The translations under genes were made by a program, and so were the position numbers. The notes beneath the pieces are model-generated. The model made no database searches. It saw nothing but the letters and a program-made list of their open reading frames with translations, and was not told where the DNA came from. Below are positions 40,888 to 50,641 of a stretch of 64,000 nucleotides of DNA, piece by piece (within the stretch, counting starts at the first letter, position 1; each line of letters begins with the position of its first letter). The stretch is from Mayamaea pseudoterrestris (Eukaryota; Bacillariophyta; Bacillariophyceae; Sellaphorales; Sellaphoraceae): positions 372,001 to 436,000 of the forward strand of contig BROI01000022.1 of assembly GCA_027923505.1 (NCBI GenBank). Reading direction: 5' to 3'.

Positions 40888-41814
40888 TTAATCCTCCATT
40901 TGGATCTTCAAGCTAAAGTCAATACAAGCATAGCCTTGCGTCAGCTTGCCCTGCGAAATAATGTCAACATGCTCGCACAAATAGTCCTTTATGGTGTCCG
41001 TCGTGATGCCTCCACTGGCTTCAATCAGCACGTGCGGAAACTCTTGCTTGAGCGTCGCTGCATCCTCTTTCAACTGGGCAGGCTCAAAGTTATCTAGCAT
41101 GACAATGTCTGCACCCGCCTGCGCCGCTTCTCTTGCCTCATGGACGGATTGACATTCCACTTCAATCTTTTGCGAAAAACCAGTCGCTCGCTTGGCTGCA
41201 CTAACGGCTCCGCTAATGCTTCCATTGCAGCTCCAAATGTGATTATCCTTGAGCATGCACATTTGACTAAGATCCATTCGATGCATGGCAGCTCCACCCA
41301 CCAGCAAGCCATACTTTTCCACCAAACCAAAGGATCCCGGTGTTGTTTTGCGTGTTCCAGCAATATGGCCCTTCCAAGACGACAAGATGGAATGTGCAAC
41401 GTTGACGGCATGGTTTGCAGCTGTGGCAACGCCGCTGCAGCGTGATATAATGTTGAGCGCGGTTCGTTCTCCCTGTAGTAGCCGGTGGACTGGACCAGTG
41501 ACCGTTGCCACGTGCGTCTTGGTGTTGCCATCAGATAGTTGAAAGCCTTCTGGTACGTGCCAATCGATCTGGCAATCCAAATTATGAAACACGGCATTTA
41601 CAAACGGTTGTCCTGCCAAGACTCCAGGTGATTTCATCCACAGTATTGCTGTTCGAGGCACTGTACCAACAACGAGGCCGCCAACGTCAAAGCTTGGCAG
41701 GTCGTTGTGAAGCCATGAGCGAACCATAACATCGAGTCGGTGTGGTGGAATGAGTGCGGCAAAATTGATAGTTTCGGACGAGGAGTTTGAGAAGGAAGAT
41801 GAAGATGATGCCAT
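40888..41814 (-). CDS. QPRT: Quinolinate phosphoribosyltransferase (nicotinate-nucleotide pyrophosphorylase)
   Basis: A single exon of 308 residues, normal family length. It converts quinolinate and PRPP to nicotinate mononucleotide, CO2 and PPi in de novo NAD synthesis. Motifs: LLQGERTALNIISRCSGVAT (family signature region), IAGTRKTTPG (Arg/Lys substrate and PRPP contacts), LLVGGAAMHRMDLSQMCMLK, DNHIW, KIEVECQSVHEA, DIVMLDNF, HVLIEASGGI and DIISQGKLTQG. All expected conserved residues appear present. The N-terminus (MASSSSSFSNSSSETINF) is Ser-rich without a clear targeting signal, so it may be cytosolic. Confidence 0.93.
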   Translation of the reverse strand: MASSSSSFSNSSSETINFAALIPPHRLDVMVRSWLHNDLPSFDVGGLVVGTVPRTAILWMKSPGVLAGQPFVNAVFHNLDCQIDWHVPEGFQLSDGNTKTHVATVTGPVHRLLQGERTALNIISRCSGVATAANHAVNVAHSILSSWKGHIAGTRKTTPGSFGLVEKYGLLVGGAAMHRMDLSQMCMLKDNHIWSCNGSISGAVSAAKRATGFSQKIEVECQSVHEAREAAQAGADIVMLDNFEPAQLKEDAATLKQEFPHVLIEASGGITTDTIKDYLCEHVDIISQGKLTQGYACIDFSLKIQMED

Positions 41815-42256
41815 GACTACTTGCGTAAGCTTTAGATTTATTGGTTGTGTTTCTATTTGTATGGTGCTTGGTTATCAAAGTGAATTGCCAAAGGGTCGAA
41901 AGGAAACTGCGAATGAGTCGATGGGACGAAGAAAACGGACGATGCGAAATCGTCGCGGTGGTGGGACTTGATCGCGTTCTGTCACGTATGGAACGGCCGA
42001 TGCGACATTGATGACGTCAGACTGTGACCACAGGCAATGACCCTAACGACGAGAATGTGATAGTTTTCACAATTACTATTGCAGTAACTGTACAACGCCA
42101 GCTGGGCAGCAACCACCGAAATGACTCGTTGCTGACGCGGTTGGGCGAAAGACGCGTGCGTCCGAAAGTGCCGATGATCATTGCTTCGGCAACTCCTCGC
42201 AACCCTTCAATATTCGTTCGTGAGCGACGACGACGATTAGGATCACTCTCATCACC
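41815..42256. promoter_or_regulatory. Divergent intergenic region between QPRT and desaturase
   Basis: 442 bp with no supported gene. It should hold both promoters. A plus-strand frame of 78 codons (42024-42260) overlaps the desaturase start and looks like chance. Confidence 0.4.
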
Positions 42257-43799
42257 ATGAAGGTTTTTGTCTCCCTTGCGCTACTTGCAGCTTTATCGAG
42301 TGCGTTTCAACCAGCGGCGCGAGTGTTCTCGCGTCCGGCTGTCGCCAGCAAGGTTCAAGCGGTTGCCATTCCACTGCCGGGCCTCAAGCAACCAGAATCG
42401 CTCGTAAATTCGCCGGTCCCAACCAGAGCAGCTGCTGCTCCTAAAAAGGCGCAACTAGCCAAGGAGGATCAATGGATCGCCAATCTTGACTACGACGGAT
42501 TCGGAAAGGAAGTGGCGGCACTCGGCAAGGAACTACAAAAGCAAGCTGGACCGGACGATGTCAAGCATCTTCAGAAGATGGTTTCCTGGCGCAACGCCTG
42601 CGCCCTTGTTGGATTGGCCACCATGTGGATGGCGCCGAATCCATTGACAGTGGCGGCTCTGAGTACATGGACGTATGCGTCGTGGACCATGATTGCGCAC
42701 CATACCTGTCATGGTGGATACAATCGCGTTGATGCAGGCAAATTTAACAGTCGAGGATTTGCGCTTGGGAGCGTTTGGAACAGAGCCAAGGATTGGCTCG
42801 ATTGGATGCAACCGGAAGGTGAGATATTATAATGGGAAACCTTGTCGATTCTATATTGGTGATTGTGTTTCTGATACAGATTGCACCTTTTCTTTAGCAT
42901 GGAACATTGAACACAACCGCCTGCACCACTACCGATTGAACGAAGCACGTGACCCCGACTTGGTCCAACGCAACGTGCAGTGGGTCCGCGACATGCAAGT
43001 CCCCGACGCTGCCAAGCTTGCCCTCGTCGGGGGCCTCATGCCCATTTGGAAGTGGTTCTACTACGCACCAAACACGTTCAAGGAGGTGCAAATCAACAAC
43101 TACAAGCAGTCGGGCAAGGCGTTTCCAAAGAATTTTGATCCAGATGATGCTGTTACCATGACTACCCTCTTTCTCAGCCGAGCGGATTACGCCAAGGCGA
43201 CTCGCAAGGTGGTGAATCCCATCGAGTTCTTGACCAAGGTCGTTGGTCCCTTCTTCATGGCGCGCTTTGTGCTGATTCCTGCGCCACTGCTCCTCTTCCC
43301 TGGCGTCGGACCAACCTTGTTCGGCCACGCCGTTGTCAACATGATTCTGGCCGATCTCTTGACGAACATTCACGGCTTCATCACCATTGTGACCAACCAT
43401 GCGGGCAACGATCTGTATACGTTCAATGACGCCGTCAAGCCAAAGACACCGTCCTTTTACGTGCGCCAAATCGTTGGCTCGGCCAACTACGCGCTTGGCA
43501 CCGACCTTGTCGACTTTTCGCACGGATACTTGAATTACCAAATCGAGCACCACGTCTTTCCCGACTTGTCCATGCTGCAGTACCAAAAGGGCGCCCCGAA
43601 ACTAAAGGCCATTTGCGCCAAGTACGGCGTTCCATACATTGAGGAGTCGGTCTTTACCCGTCTCTACAAGACTGTTCAAATCATGATTGGCAAGACTACT
43701 ATGCGACAATTCCCAACCGAATATGAACCAACCAAGGACAAGGCTGGTGACAAGGGAGTTACATGGAAGTCGACGAACGGTGCCATTGACGACGAATGA
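42257..43799 (+). CDS. Plastid-targeted membrane fatty-acid desaturase
   Basis: Exons 42257-42818 and 42898-43799 flank a 79-bp intron (GTGAGA...TTTAG); the product is 487 residues. The N-terminus MKVFVSLALLAALSSAFQP is a signal peptide ending in a textbook ASAFAP motif, followed by an Arg/Ala/Pro transit region, so plastid import is strongly indicated. Three di-iron histidine boxes are present: HHTCHGGYN, EHNRLHHYRL (assembled across the intron) and QIEHHVFPDLS. Hydrophobic helices flank them (CALVGLATMWMAPNPLTVAA; VLIPAPLLLFPGVG). The QxxHH third box is the type seen in front-end and related acyl-lipid desaturases, but no cytochrome b5 domain is fused. Regiospecificity cannot be read from sequence. 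Confidence 0.88.
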
Positions 43800-44173
43800 G
43801 CGCCGACGCAGCAGCAGTTCGATGAACGTTAAATGCAACGAACATGCTCCGGTGTATCTTGTACAGCGACAAACTATTTAGAGGTTCCGACCGCCATTCA
43901 ATAATTCATTATTGCTAAGCGACATTATATTTTAGTATTTATGTGGTTCCCGGTAGTTACGTATTATACCTAGCGATACTTGATACTGTTCACGCAATCA
44001 AATTCACGGCAAGGCGATCGCTCTGCACATGGTGCTAAAGTGTGTGGCCTTCAAACATTTTACCTTTAAAGCCATTTCTTGCCATGTTTTGCTGGCTATG
44101 CTTTTGGACTACCGGTAGGGATAGTATGCGGTGCAGTTTCCTTATTTCTGCTCACACTTGATGAATCAACCTA
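43800..44173. other. Convergent intergenic region
   Basis: 374 bp between two 3' ends. It contains TACCGGTA at 44110-44117. No gene or structured RNA is seen. Confidence 0.5.
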
Positions 44174-45901
44174 TTAGAGTGGCAAGCGACAAGCCTCCTG
44201 GCATGAGTCGATCAATTGCTCATCAGGGCACCAAGAAATGGTGACTTGCCAATCCTCCGACAAAATATTCATGATTGCCACTTGGTCCGTGTTTGACTCT
44301 AGCTGGCAGCGGCCAACAAGACCATGGATGCGGTTCCAAACTAGACTCTTTTTGCTCAGAACCGTAGCGCCGGCACTGGCAAAGGTCAGAATGGGACGAC
44401 TCTGGACTTGCCATGATAGATACTCCACGTAGTCTGGTCCAACAAAGTAGTCTAAACTGACATCTGTCAACCAAAAGGACTTCCATGTATCAAAGTGTTC
44501 CTGACTGAATGACTTGACTTGGTCTTGTAGGATCCTCCGCAAACTTTCTTGCGTCAATGGCAGGAACGGTACTACTGCATCTAGTCGCTCCGAAATTCGC
44601 GAATCTCCAAAATGAGTATCCAATTCATGGCCAATGTCCAGTAGCAAGCTGGAGGATTCGGCTGACAACTTGATGTTGCGTGCAATAGATCGGCTCCCAA
44701 TCGTCGACGTAAAGATGACGATGCAGCCGCTCAGTTGATGTCGAATGGAAACGAGCGAATTATCTTTGCTTGCATCCTCATCGATTGCTTCGCTCACGCT
44801 ATCATCAGTAGTAAGCTGCGATACAACCCAAGTAAATAGACTTTTATCCATGTCTTCCACGGAGTCAATTACAACAATGCTTTCCGTATTCCGCAGTTTC
44901 TGGGCCAATTGCTGCTTGGTAGCTGCAGTGGCGTAATCTTTGCCTCGCAAGTGAAGAAAGGCAGGCATGCGACACTCCTTTGACTCGTCTTCTCTCAGGT
45001 ATATCAATTGGTGCAAACGCTGGGCCAGTGTCGTTCGTCCAGTGCCTCTGAAACCAGAAAAGTAAAGCAACAGCGGAGGAACCGGAGACAATGATGACTT
45101 TGACTTCTTGAAGTGATGCTTCCACGCAAGTAACGCATCCCATACAACAGCTGTAGCTCTATCCTGCCCGACCAACAAGTTTTGTGGTGGAACCTTTGGA
45201 AGTGCCAACTCGCAAAGCTGCAATCTCGAGCCACTGCGAAAATGCTTTACAATATCCATGACATCCTGCTTGACGTGAATCGCCCACCACTTGAGCACGT
45301 GCGCGGGTGTCGAGAAAAACAGAGCCGATGAAGACTCGAGCCATTGACGTGAATGCACCCCCAGAAATGATTTCCAATTCGTGTGCTGCTGCGTGGCGTC
45401 CTTGATGAATGGAGGTGCCGGCGGTCCTTCGCGGATCCACCATGACAAGAATGCAATCAGTAGCACAATATATGGCATAATTGCAAAGCAAGAAGTTTGA
45501 TGTCGTCTTGCTACATTCCGATGACCAATTATGAAATCATGAGACTCGTCGTAATTTTCATTGTCGTCATTCTTGTCGACGTCCGATTGCTCCCAAAAGT
45601 ACATTCGTCTTCCATTTGAGTCAAGATCTTGTCGCGTATTTATTCCATTTGCATATTCAGCCTCGCTATAACATTCATCTTCCGTTGTATCAGCGTGGTC
45701 GTCGTCGTCATCGTTGCCATTGCTAGTGTCGGATTCGAAAGACGTGCGTCGCCACTTCCGATGAACGACAATCGCACCTTCCTCACCCTTTTCCGCTGTG
45801 AATTCCCAGTGTGGATGTGAATTATTGTATTCCTGAGGACTTTGCTCGTCATGATCCCCTTCGTAGCCCTCAGAGTCGGCAACGACATGGAAGCGACCCA
45901 T
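44174..45901 (-). CDS. Torsin-like AAA+ membrane protein with altered Walker motifs
   Basis: A single exon of 575 residues. The first 135 residues are acidic and polar, then one membrane helix at about 138-156 (SCFAIMPYIVLLIAFLSWWI), then a C-terminal domain of about 400 residues. That domain reads like torsin: QNLLVGQDRATAVVWDALLA, P-loop FSGFRGTGRTTLAQRL, Walker B position SIVVIDSVEDMDKSLF, and the family phrase RLDAVVPFLPLTQESLRRI. The P-loop Lys is Arg (GTGRT) and the Walker B Glu is Ser. Torsins are ATPases of the ER and nuclear envelope lumen; their partners LAP1/LULL1 are type II membrane proteins with a degenerate AAA domain. This protein has the LAP1-like layout with a torsin-like sequence. 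ATPase activity is doubtful. Confidence 0.68.
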   Translation of the reverse strand: MGRFHVVADSEGYEGDHDEQSPQEYNNSHPHWEFTAEKGEEGAIVVHRKWRRTSFESDTSNGNDDDDDHADTTEDECYSEAEYANGINTRQDLDSNGRRMYFWEQSDVDKNDDNENYDESHDFIIGHRNVARRHQTSCFAIMPYIVLLIAFLSWWIREGPPAPPFIKDATQQHTNWKSFLGVHSRQWLESSSALFFSTPAHVLKWWAIHVKQDVMDIVKHFRSGSRLQLCELALPKVPPQNLLVGQDRATAVVWDALLAWKHHFKKSKSSLSPVPPLLLYFSGFRGTGRTTLAQRLHQLIYLREDESKECRMPAFLHLRGKDYATAATKQQLAQKLRNTESIVVIDSVEDMDKSLFTWVVSQLTTDDSVSEAIDEDASKDNSLVSIRHQLSGCIVIFTSTIGSRSIARNIKLSAESSSLLLDIGHELDTHFGDSRISERLDAVVPFLPLTQESLRRILQDQVKSFSQEHFDTWKSFWLTDVSLDYFVGPDYVEYLSWQVQSRPILTFASAGATVLSKKSLVWNRIHGLVGRCQLESNTDQVAIMNILSEDWQVTISWCPDEQLIDSCQEACRLPL

Positions 45902-46507
45902 GGTCGTGATGGGAAAATGGAATGGCGGTCGCTAAAGCCGTAATAAATGTCGCAAAGCGATCGCATGTACCGCGCGGTAGCACTTATTTTGGCGATAGGG
46001 ATGCCTCATCACCGAAAGCATTGCTCTCCTAGTACAATGTACACAAGGCTTTGTTATATAGCTCGTCTACGCACATGACTCCCTTTGATGTACGCATAAA
46101 CAGAAATTGAATCGGCCAATCTTCATTACTCGTTTCTCATTCCTCAACACGACGCTGGTCTTGAGGAGAGGCCTGTAAATTAGCAAGAAAAGAACAGCGT
46201 TGATTTTGTTCAAACAAGGTCAATGCATTGCTGCCGCCTATGAGACTATGTCAAGTCAATTTACAAATCACAATTTATAATAGAGAGCCATTTGGGTATA
46301 GGCTCTCATTTATAGTTACAAGTAAAAGGATTGTGGCAATCGGCAAGCATCACTGCAGTTCAAAACCTACGACGCGAGTGGATGGAGAGCGGTACAATCA
46401 CTCACTCCTCTCTCTGACTCAATCCAAATCAGTCATTCATTTTGTCAAGCATCTGTACTTTTCCTCCTTGACAAATACTTGACAAAATCGACTCGCGCGC
46501 GCGTCGT
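45902..46507. other. Intergenic stretch, no supported gene
   Basis: It includes the promoter of the torsin-like gene and the 3' flank of the acidic small gene, with a (CG)n-like run at 46494-46502. Nothing else is seen. Confidence 0.45.
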
Positions 46508-46960
46508 CTAGTGACGACGACCGCCAGCCGCATCAAACTGAACCGCCAAGCCATCAATCTCCGCGCCGAGCTGATCCAAGTTGGCATCCTCCGCATGCTC
46601 ATTCTCCTGGACTTGCGCAAACGTACTCGCAACTTGGTTCGCGACGCTAAAATACGACTGGTAGGCTCCAACCATGCTCAACGTGGCGTTCTGCAAGTCG
46701 TTCGAAAACGTTTCAAACTCCTTGCGAACATGCTGGTACATGTCGTCGTATGTTCCTTCGTTGTCGTCCATGCCAGTATCTTCGTCGCCGTCATTGGCAG
46801 ATGCGTCCTTGCCAGTGGTTTTGCTGTCATTGGGCGACTCGTTGAACGAGTCAAACGATCCTTCATTGGTCGTCGTGCCAGTCATGTACTGCGCCTCCAT
46901 GTCGGCTTGGTATGCCTTTTCAAAGGCATCCATATCATCGGAAGCAGATGGCGTAGTCAT
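46508..46960 (-). CDS. Acidic 150-residue protein, unknown
   Basis: A single exon from ATG 46960. The family is not recognised. The product is strongly acidic and Ser/Thr/Asn-rich up to residue ~75 (DASANDGDEDTGMDDNEG), then a helical, possibly coiled-coil segment (HVRKEFETFSNDLQNATLSM, VANQVASTFAQVQENEHAED) and a short basic end GGRRH. No signal peptide or membrane helix. Codon use matches neighbours and the antisense frame is less gene-like. It diverges from the nitrilase gene across 386 bp (46961-47346), in which I see no further element. Confidence 0.55.
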   Translation of the reverse strand: MTTPSASDDMDAFEKAYQADMEAQYMTGTTTNEGSFDSFNESPNDSKTTGKDASANDGDEDTGMDDNEGTYDDMYQHVRKEFETFSNDLQNATLSMVGAYQSYFSVANQVASTFAQVQENEHAEDANLDQLGAEIDGLAVQFDAAGGRRH

Positions 46961-47346
46961 GTTACTAGAGAGAGACTAGAATGTTTGCCGAAAGGAATGG
47001 TGAGCGTGTGAGAGGCGCATTGCAGCAAGCATACAACGTGAAATGAGCATGAGCAGCATTGGTAAGTCATACGCGCACTCCCCAATTCACAATGGACTAA
47101 GCTTTTCAATATCAATCAATATAACATACATGCAGCCATTGACGTACCGATAGAGAGGGAATCGAAGACAAGAAGAGCAAGCTTTTGGATCGCAGCATGG
47201 ACCATGGATGCACGAAACGCGAAAGTGTCAAGCTTTCACGCGAAGTGAAATTCCGAGGATGCACGTCGTAACGTGACTGAATTCGCGCCTGCCGGACTGC
47301 GATCCACAAAGATCTTTCGTCGCAACAGTTACTCGTGCCATTCACC

Positions 47347-48423
47347 ATGAGATGCAGCTACCGTCACCTTGCAGTTTGGGCCTCTACTTCCTCCCCAATG
47401 ACTAAATCATTTGCATTTCGAATCGGCAAAGGAGAAATTCGGTTTCGAAGCTCAATTCGCATGTCAACATCCACAGCATCATCATCATCATCATCAGCCG
47501 TCGAGGAAAGCAACAAAATGCTTCGCGTCGGCCTCTGCCAATTCCACGTGACATCCGACAAGGAAACGAACCACAAGACTTGTGCCAACTACATTCACAA
47601 GGCAGTATCTCAAGGCGCCAAGCTCGTGGTACTGCCAGAAATATGGAACAGTCCGTACGCCACACTCGCCTTTCCCGAATACGCCGAAACGCTTCCTGAC
47701 GTTTCTGCTGCCGCATCCATTGACGCGTCAAAGTCACCGTCCGCTGTCTTGCTGCAGCAGCAAGCAAAGGAGCACAACATTTGGCTCGTTGGAGGAAGTG
47801 TTCCGGAAGTTTGCGACGGAAAATACTATAACACATGCCTCGTCTTTGATCCAAGTGGCCAAGTCGTTGCCAAGCACCGCAAGATGCACTTGTTTGACAT
47901 TGACGTTCCCGGCAAGATTACCTTTTTCGAGTCGGATACACTCACTGCAGGAGATACTGTTTCAACGTTTCAGTTGGAGGACGGAACCATGATTGGCATT
48001 GGCATTTGCTACGACATTCGCTTCGCCGAATACGCCATGCTGCTCCAGCAACTTGGCTGCAAAATATTGATTTATCCAGGCGCCTTCAACATGACGACGG
48101 GACCCTTGCACTGGGAGCTACTGCAGCGGGGACGTGCCAATGATAACCAGTGCTTTGTACTGACGGCATCGCCGGCGCGGACGGTGCCGAGTGATAACGA
48201 CGATAATGAGAGCAACAAGTATCCGCACTACACGGCGTGGGGCCACAGCACGGCTGTCAGTCCTTGGGGCAAGGTGATTGCAACGACTGATGAAACGGAA
48301 GGTGTTGTGATTGCTGATTTAAACCTGGCCGAAGTGGATGAAGTGCGAAGCGCCATTCCAGTTGGAAAGCAAAAGAGGTCGGACGTTTACAATCTAGTGA
48401 CGCGGGCGGCAGATAAGAAATAA
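47347..48423 (+). CDS. NIT2: Carbon-nitrogen hydrolase, omega-amidase/Nit2-like
   Basis: A single exon of 358 residues from ATG 47347. The Glu-Lys-Cys catalytic set of the nitrilase superfamily is complete: Glu in VVLPEIWNSPY, Lys in AKHRKMHLFDIDVPG and Cys in IGIGICYDIRFAEYAML. Nit2 enzymes hydrolyse alpha-ketoglutaramate and alpha-ketosuccinamate to the keto acids and ammonia; MHLFDID and the CYDIRF motif favour Nit2 over Nit1. YTAWGHSTAVSPWGKVI is the conserved C-terminal strand pair. About 60 extra N-terminal residues are basic and Ser-rich, including a Ser run from repeated TCA codons (47482-47498), and probably target the protein to mitochondria or plastid. Confidence 0.88.
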   Translation: MRCSYRHLAVWASTSSPMTKSFAFRIGKGEIRFRSSIRMSTSTASSSSSSAVEESNKMLRVGLCQFHVTSDKETNHKTCANYIHKAVSQGAKLVVLPEIWNSPYATLAFPEYAETLPDVSAAASIDASKSPSAVLLQQQAKEHNIWLVGGSVPEVCDGKYYNTCLVFDPSGQVVAKHRKMHLFDIDVPGKITFFESDTLTAGDTVSTFQLEDGTMIGIGICYDIRFAEYAMLLQQLGCKILIYPGAFNMTTGPLHWELLQRGRANDNQCFVLTASPARTVPSDNDDNESNKYPHYTAWGHSTAVSPWGKVIATTDETEGVVIADLNLAEVDEVRSAIPVGKQKRSDVYNLVTRAADKK

Positions 48424-48554
48424 ATGTGGGCGGCATATGAGATCTGATATTATATGGGTTCTCTCCTTAAAAACAACTATAATGTCTACTGGGCTTCGGT
48501 CAAAAAGTCGCGAGGAAACGTATAGTATTAGAGTTACCGTTAGTTCAACCTCAC

Positions 48555-50567
48555 TCACTTATTGCTCGCCTTTCTTTGTATCGGACCTGTCTCATGAATC
48601 ATGCGTAAAAGCTGTTTCTGGTAGCAAAGATGTTGAAGTAGTGTGATAGATGCACCCACTTGATCCGCGAATGGTGCACATTGCAAGGACAAGTTTAATA
48701 CAGCGATGCCGACTTTCCGAAACGCACGCATAAATGCTCGTTCCCAGCGCGACCCGCTCGCTTTTGATTTGTGTAGTGAAACAAGAGCCAAGATGCGTTG
48801 GATACGCTCTCCCTTGACTTCATCCTCTCCTTGTGCGAAAGCTTTGTGGTAGCAAAAGTCAGCAACGTTTATAACGCCCTCTCCTTGCACCTCATCAGAT
48901 GTCAGATTGAGGGCATGCATGCGTTTGGAATCCATGTCATCTGCCAAGCTGCGCACAACATTTAGTGCCACTTCCTTTGGTGACAATGCAGAGCCTGACG
49001 TGAGCGTCTTTTTGTTGCGGCGCGACTCCTCCAAACGTGTTAGTAGCATTTGTATAATTTGATGCTCGCACGGCGCGGCTTGATGTGATTCCGCCATGGC
49101 TTGCACGTCGCTCGCATTTAAAGTGACGGAAATGCCATCATCAAAGACAATCGTCAGTCGATTAACAATCGCGTCCTTACGTTTGCGACTGCTTCCCGCC
49201 AAGCGTGATCGCCACAGGGTCACCACGGTGCATCGAACAAGTTGCCAAATTTCTGCCGTTCGCCGCTCTAAATCTATCACCAAGTCATGGCTGGGTATGT
49301 TTGCCAGACAAATGACGTCCAATGTCATTGAGGCGAGGTGGCTGACAGCATTGCCGTTCAAAGAGCTCAAAGACAAATGACTTTTGCTTATCAACTCTTT
49401 TACGGCACTGCACAATCGCCCGTGCGCGTCATGGTAGGCAACAATGGTCAAAATCTTGCTGGTGAATTCCGCAACCGGTCCAATGCGAACGCCAGTGTAT
49501 GGTACATGGAGCTTGGCGCAAGCGTTGCGGAGCGTGGCGTTTTCCGCGTCAGTCATGTCGCGGACAGCGCCAAGGAACAAGCATAACTGAGTATTTTGAC
49601 ATGATGAATCTTTCCTTGCTGCATCAAACTTATTCCAATAGGGTAGCTCTAAATCACTCGTCTCGTGCAAGGTTCCCGCAATGACTCGCTGCAATTCGGG
49701 CGATTGTGGCTGCAGGAGCGTTTCCAAAATTTCCTCCAAGGCGGCACTGCTGCTGCTGCCGTTGCATGTCGTTGAACTCGTCGTTGCGACTGTACTACCA
49801 TGCGTGCGCATCCAATCGTCCCAAATGTTCAATAGTGCCTGTTTGTTCGTCTTTTTCAACACGACTGCCGCCGAGCTGTTGAGGTGATGCCTGCGCAAAA
49901 AGTCCAAGTCGCAAGTGGATTGCAAATGCTTGAGAATGTCACGTTTATCCTGCATGCTGGTTGGCATGGTACATGTTTGTGCTGCTGATTGCGATGGAAC
50001 CAGGCGACAAAACAAGCCATTCATGGTCACGACTTGTCCAGAATGTTCCGACGCGAGCTTCCAAAGTGACAGAACCGACTGTTCCGTCGGGTACGTGGTT
50101 GTTGTCAATGGCGTTTCATTGTCAGCTGACGTCTCGTCCAAACTCATGTAAATTGTCGTCCAGTCTTGATCAAAGAGTATTACAAGCTCCCGTTTGCATT
50201 GACTATTGCATTGACTATTGCTGCCAGTTGCAGGCCCGTGGAGAAAGCTGGCGACGCATCGCACCAAGGCGTCGCGGCGGTGGAACCATTGCGAGTCGTC
50301 CTTGTTGGGTCGAAAGTGAACGGCCTGGTCGGATGTGAACAAGACGACGCGAAGGAGTGACGTTTGGTTCTCAGTGATTGTGGTTTGGTGGTTAATTAAT
50401 GGCATGCCAGGGTGAAAGGATAATGTGTGTTGGAGCTGCGGAACATGTGATTGGCAGGTCGTCGTTGGGAACATGAACGAGAACCGGTATGCGACGCAGC
50501 GGTACTCATTTTTCGAGCAAAAATCAAGCGCGGCTCGAGTGCCACTCTTTGGTGAAAGCAGCATCAT
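48555..50567 (-). CDS. Unknown 670-residue protein
   Basis: A single long exon; the start may be ATG 50567 or the Met at residue 55 (MPLINHQTTITENQ), since the first 54 residues look less conserved. I do not recognise the family. Visible parts: an alpha/beta-like N-terminal segment (LLRVVLFTSDQAVHFRPN; ELVILFDQDWTTIYMSLDE), a middle helical region (LLNIWDDWMRTHG), a second alpha/beta stretch (TQLCLFLGAVRDM; VRIGPVAEFTSKILTIVAYH) and a helical C-terminal half with AIVNRLTIVFDDGISVTLNA and WERAFMRAFRKVG. No signal, membrane helix or catalytic motif stands out. It is convergent with the nitrilase gene and diverges from the double-kinase gene with 74 bp between ATGs. Confidence 0.65.
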   Translation of the reverse strand: MMLLSPKSGTRAALDFCSKNEYRCVAYRFSFMFPTTTCQSHVPQLQHTLSFHPGMPLINHQTTITENQTSLLRVVLFTSDQAVHFRPNKDDSQWFHRRDALVRCVASFLHGPATGSNSQCNSQCKRELVILFDQDWTTIYMSLDETSADNETPLTTTTYPTEQSVLSLWKLASEHSGQVVTMNGLFCRLVPSQSAAQTCTMPTSMQDKRDILKHLQSTCDLDFLRRHHLNSSAAVVLKKTNKQALLNIWDDWMRTHGSTVATTSSTTCNGSSSSAALEEILETLLQPQSPELQRVIAGTLHETSDLELPYWNKFDAARKDSSCQNTQLCLFLGAVRDMTDAENATLRNACAKLHVPYTGVRIGPVAEFTSKILTIVAYHDAHGRLCSAVKELISKSHLSLSSLNGNAVSHLASMTLDVICLANIPSHDLVIDLERRTAEIWQLVRCTVVTLWRSRLAGSSRKRKDAIVNRLTIVFDDGISVTLNASDVQAMAESHQAAPCEHQIIQMLLTRLEESRRNKKTLTSGSALSPKEVALNVVRSLADDMDSKRMHALNLTSDEVQGEGVINVADFCYHKAFAQGEDEVKGERIQRILALVSLHKSKASGSRWERAFMRAFRKVGIAVLNLSLQCAPFADQVGASITLLQHLCYQKQLLRMIHETGPIQRKASNK

Positions 50568-50641
50568 AACAAGCGAGAACCGTATTTAGGTTCCCAATTG
50601 CAAGTCTAAACAGCTTCAGTTTAGTAGCACAGCTTGGAATA

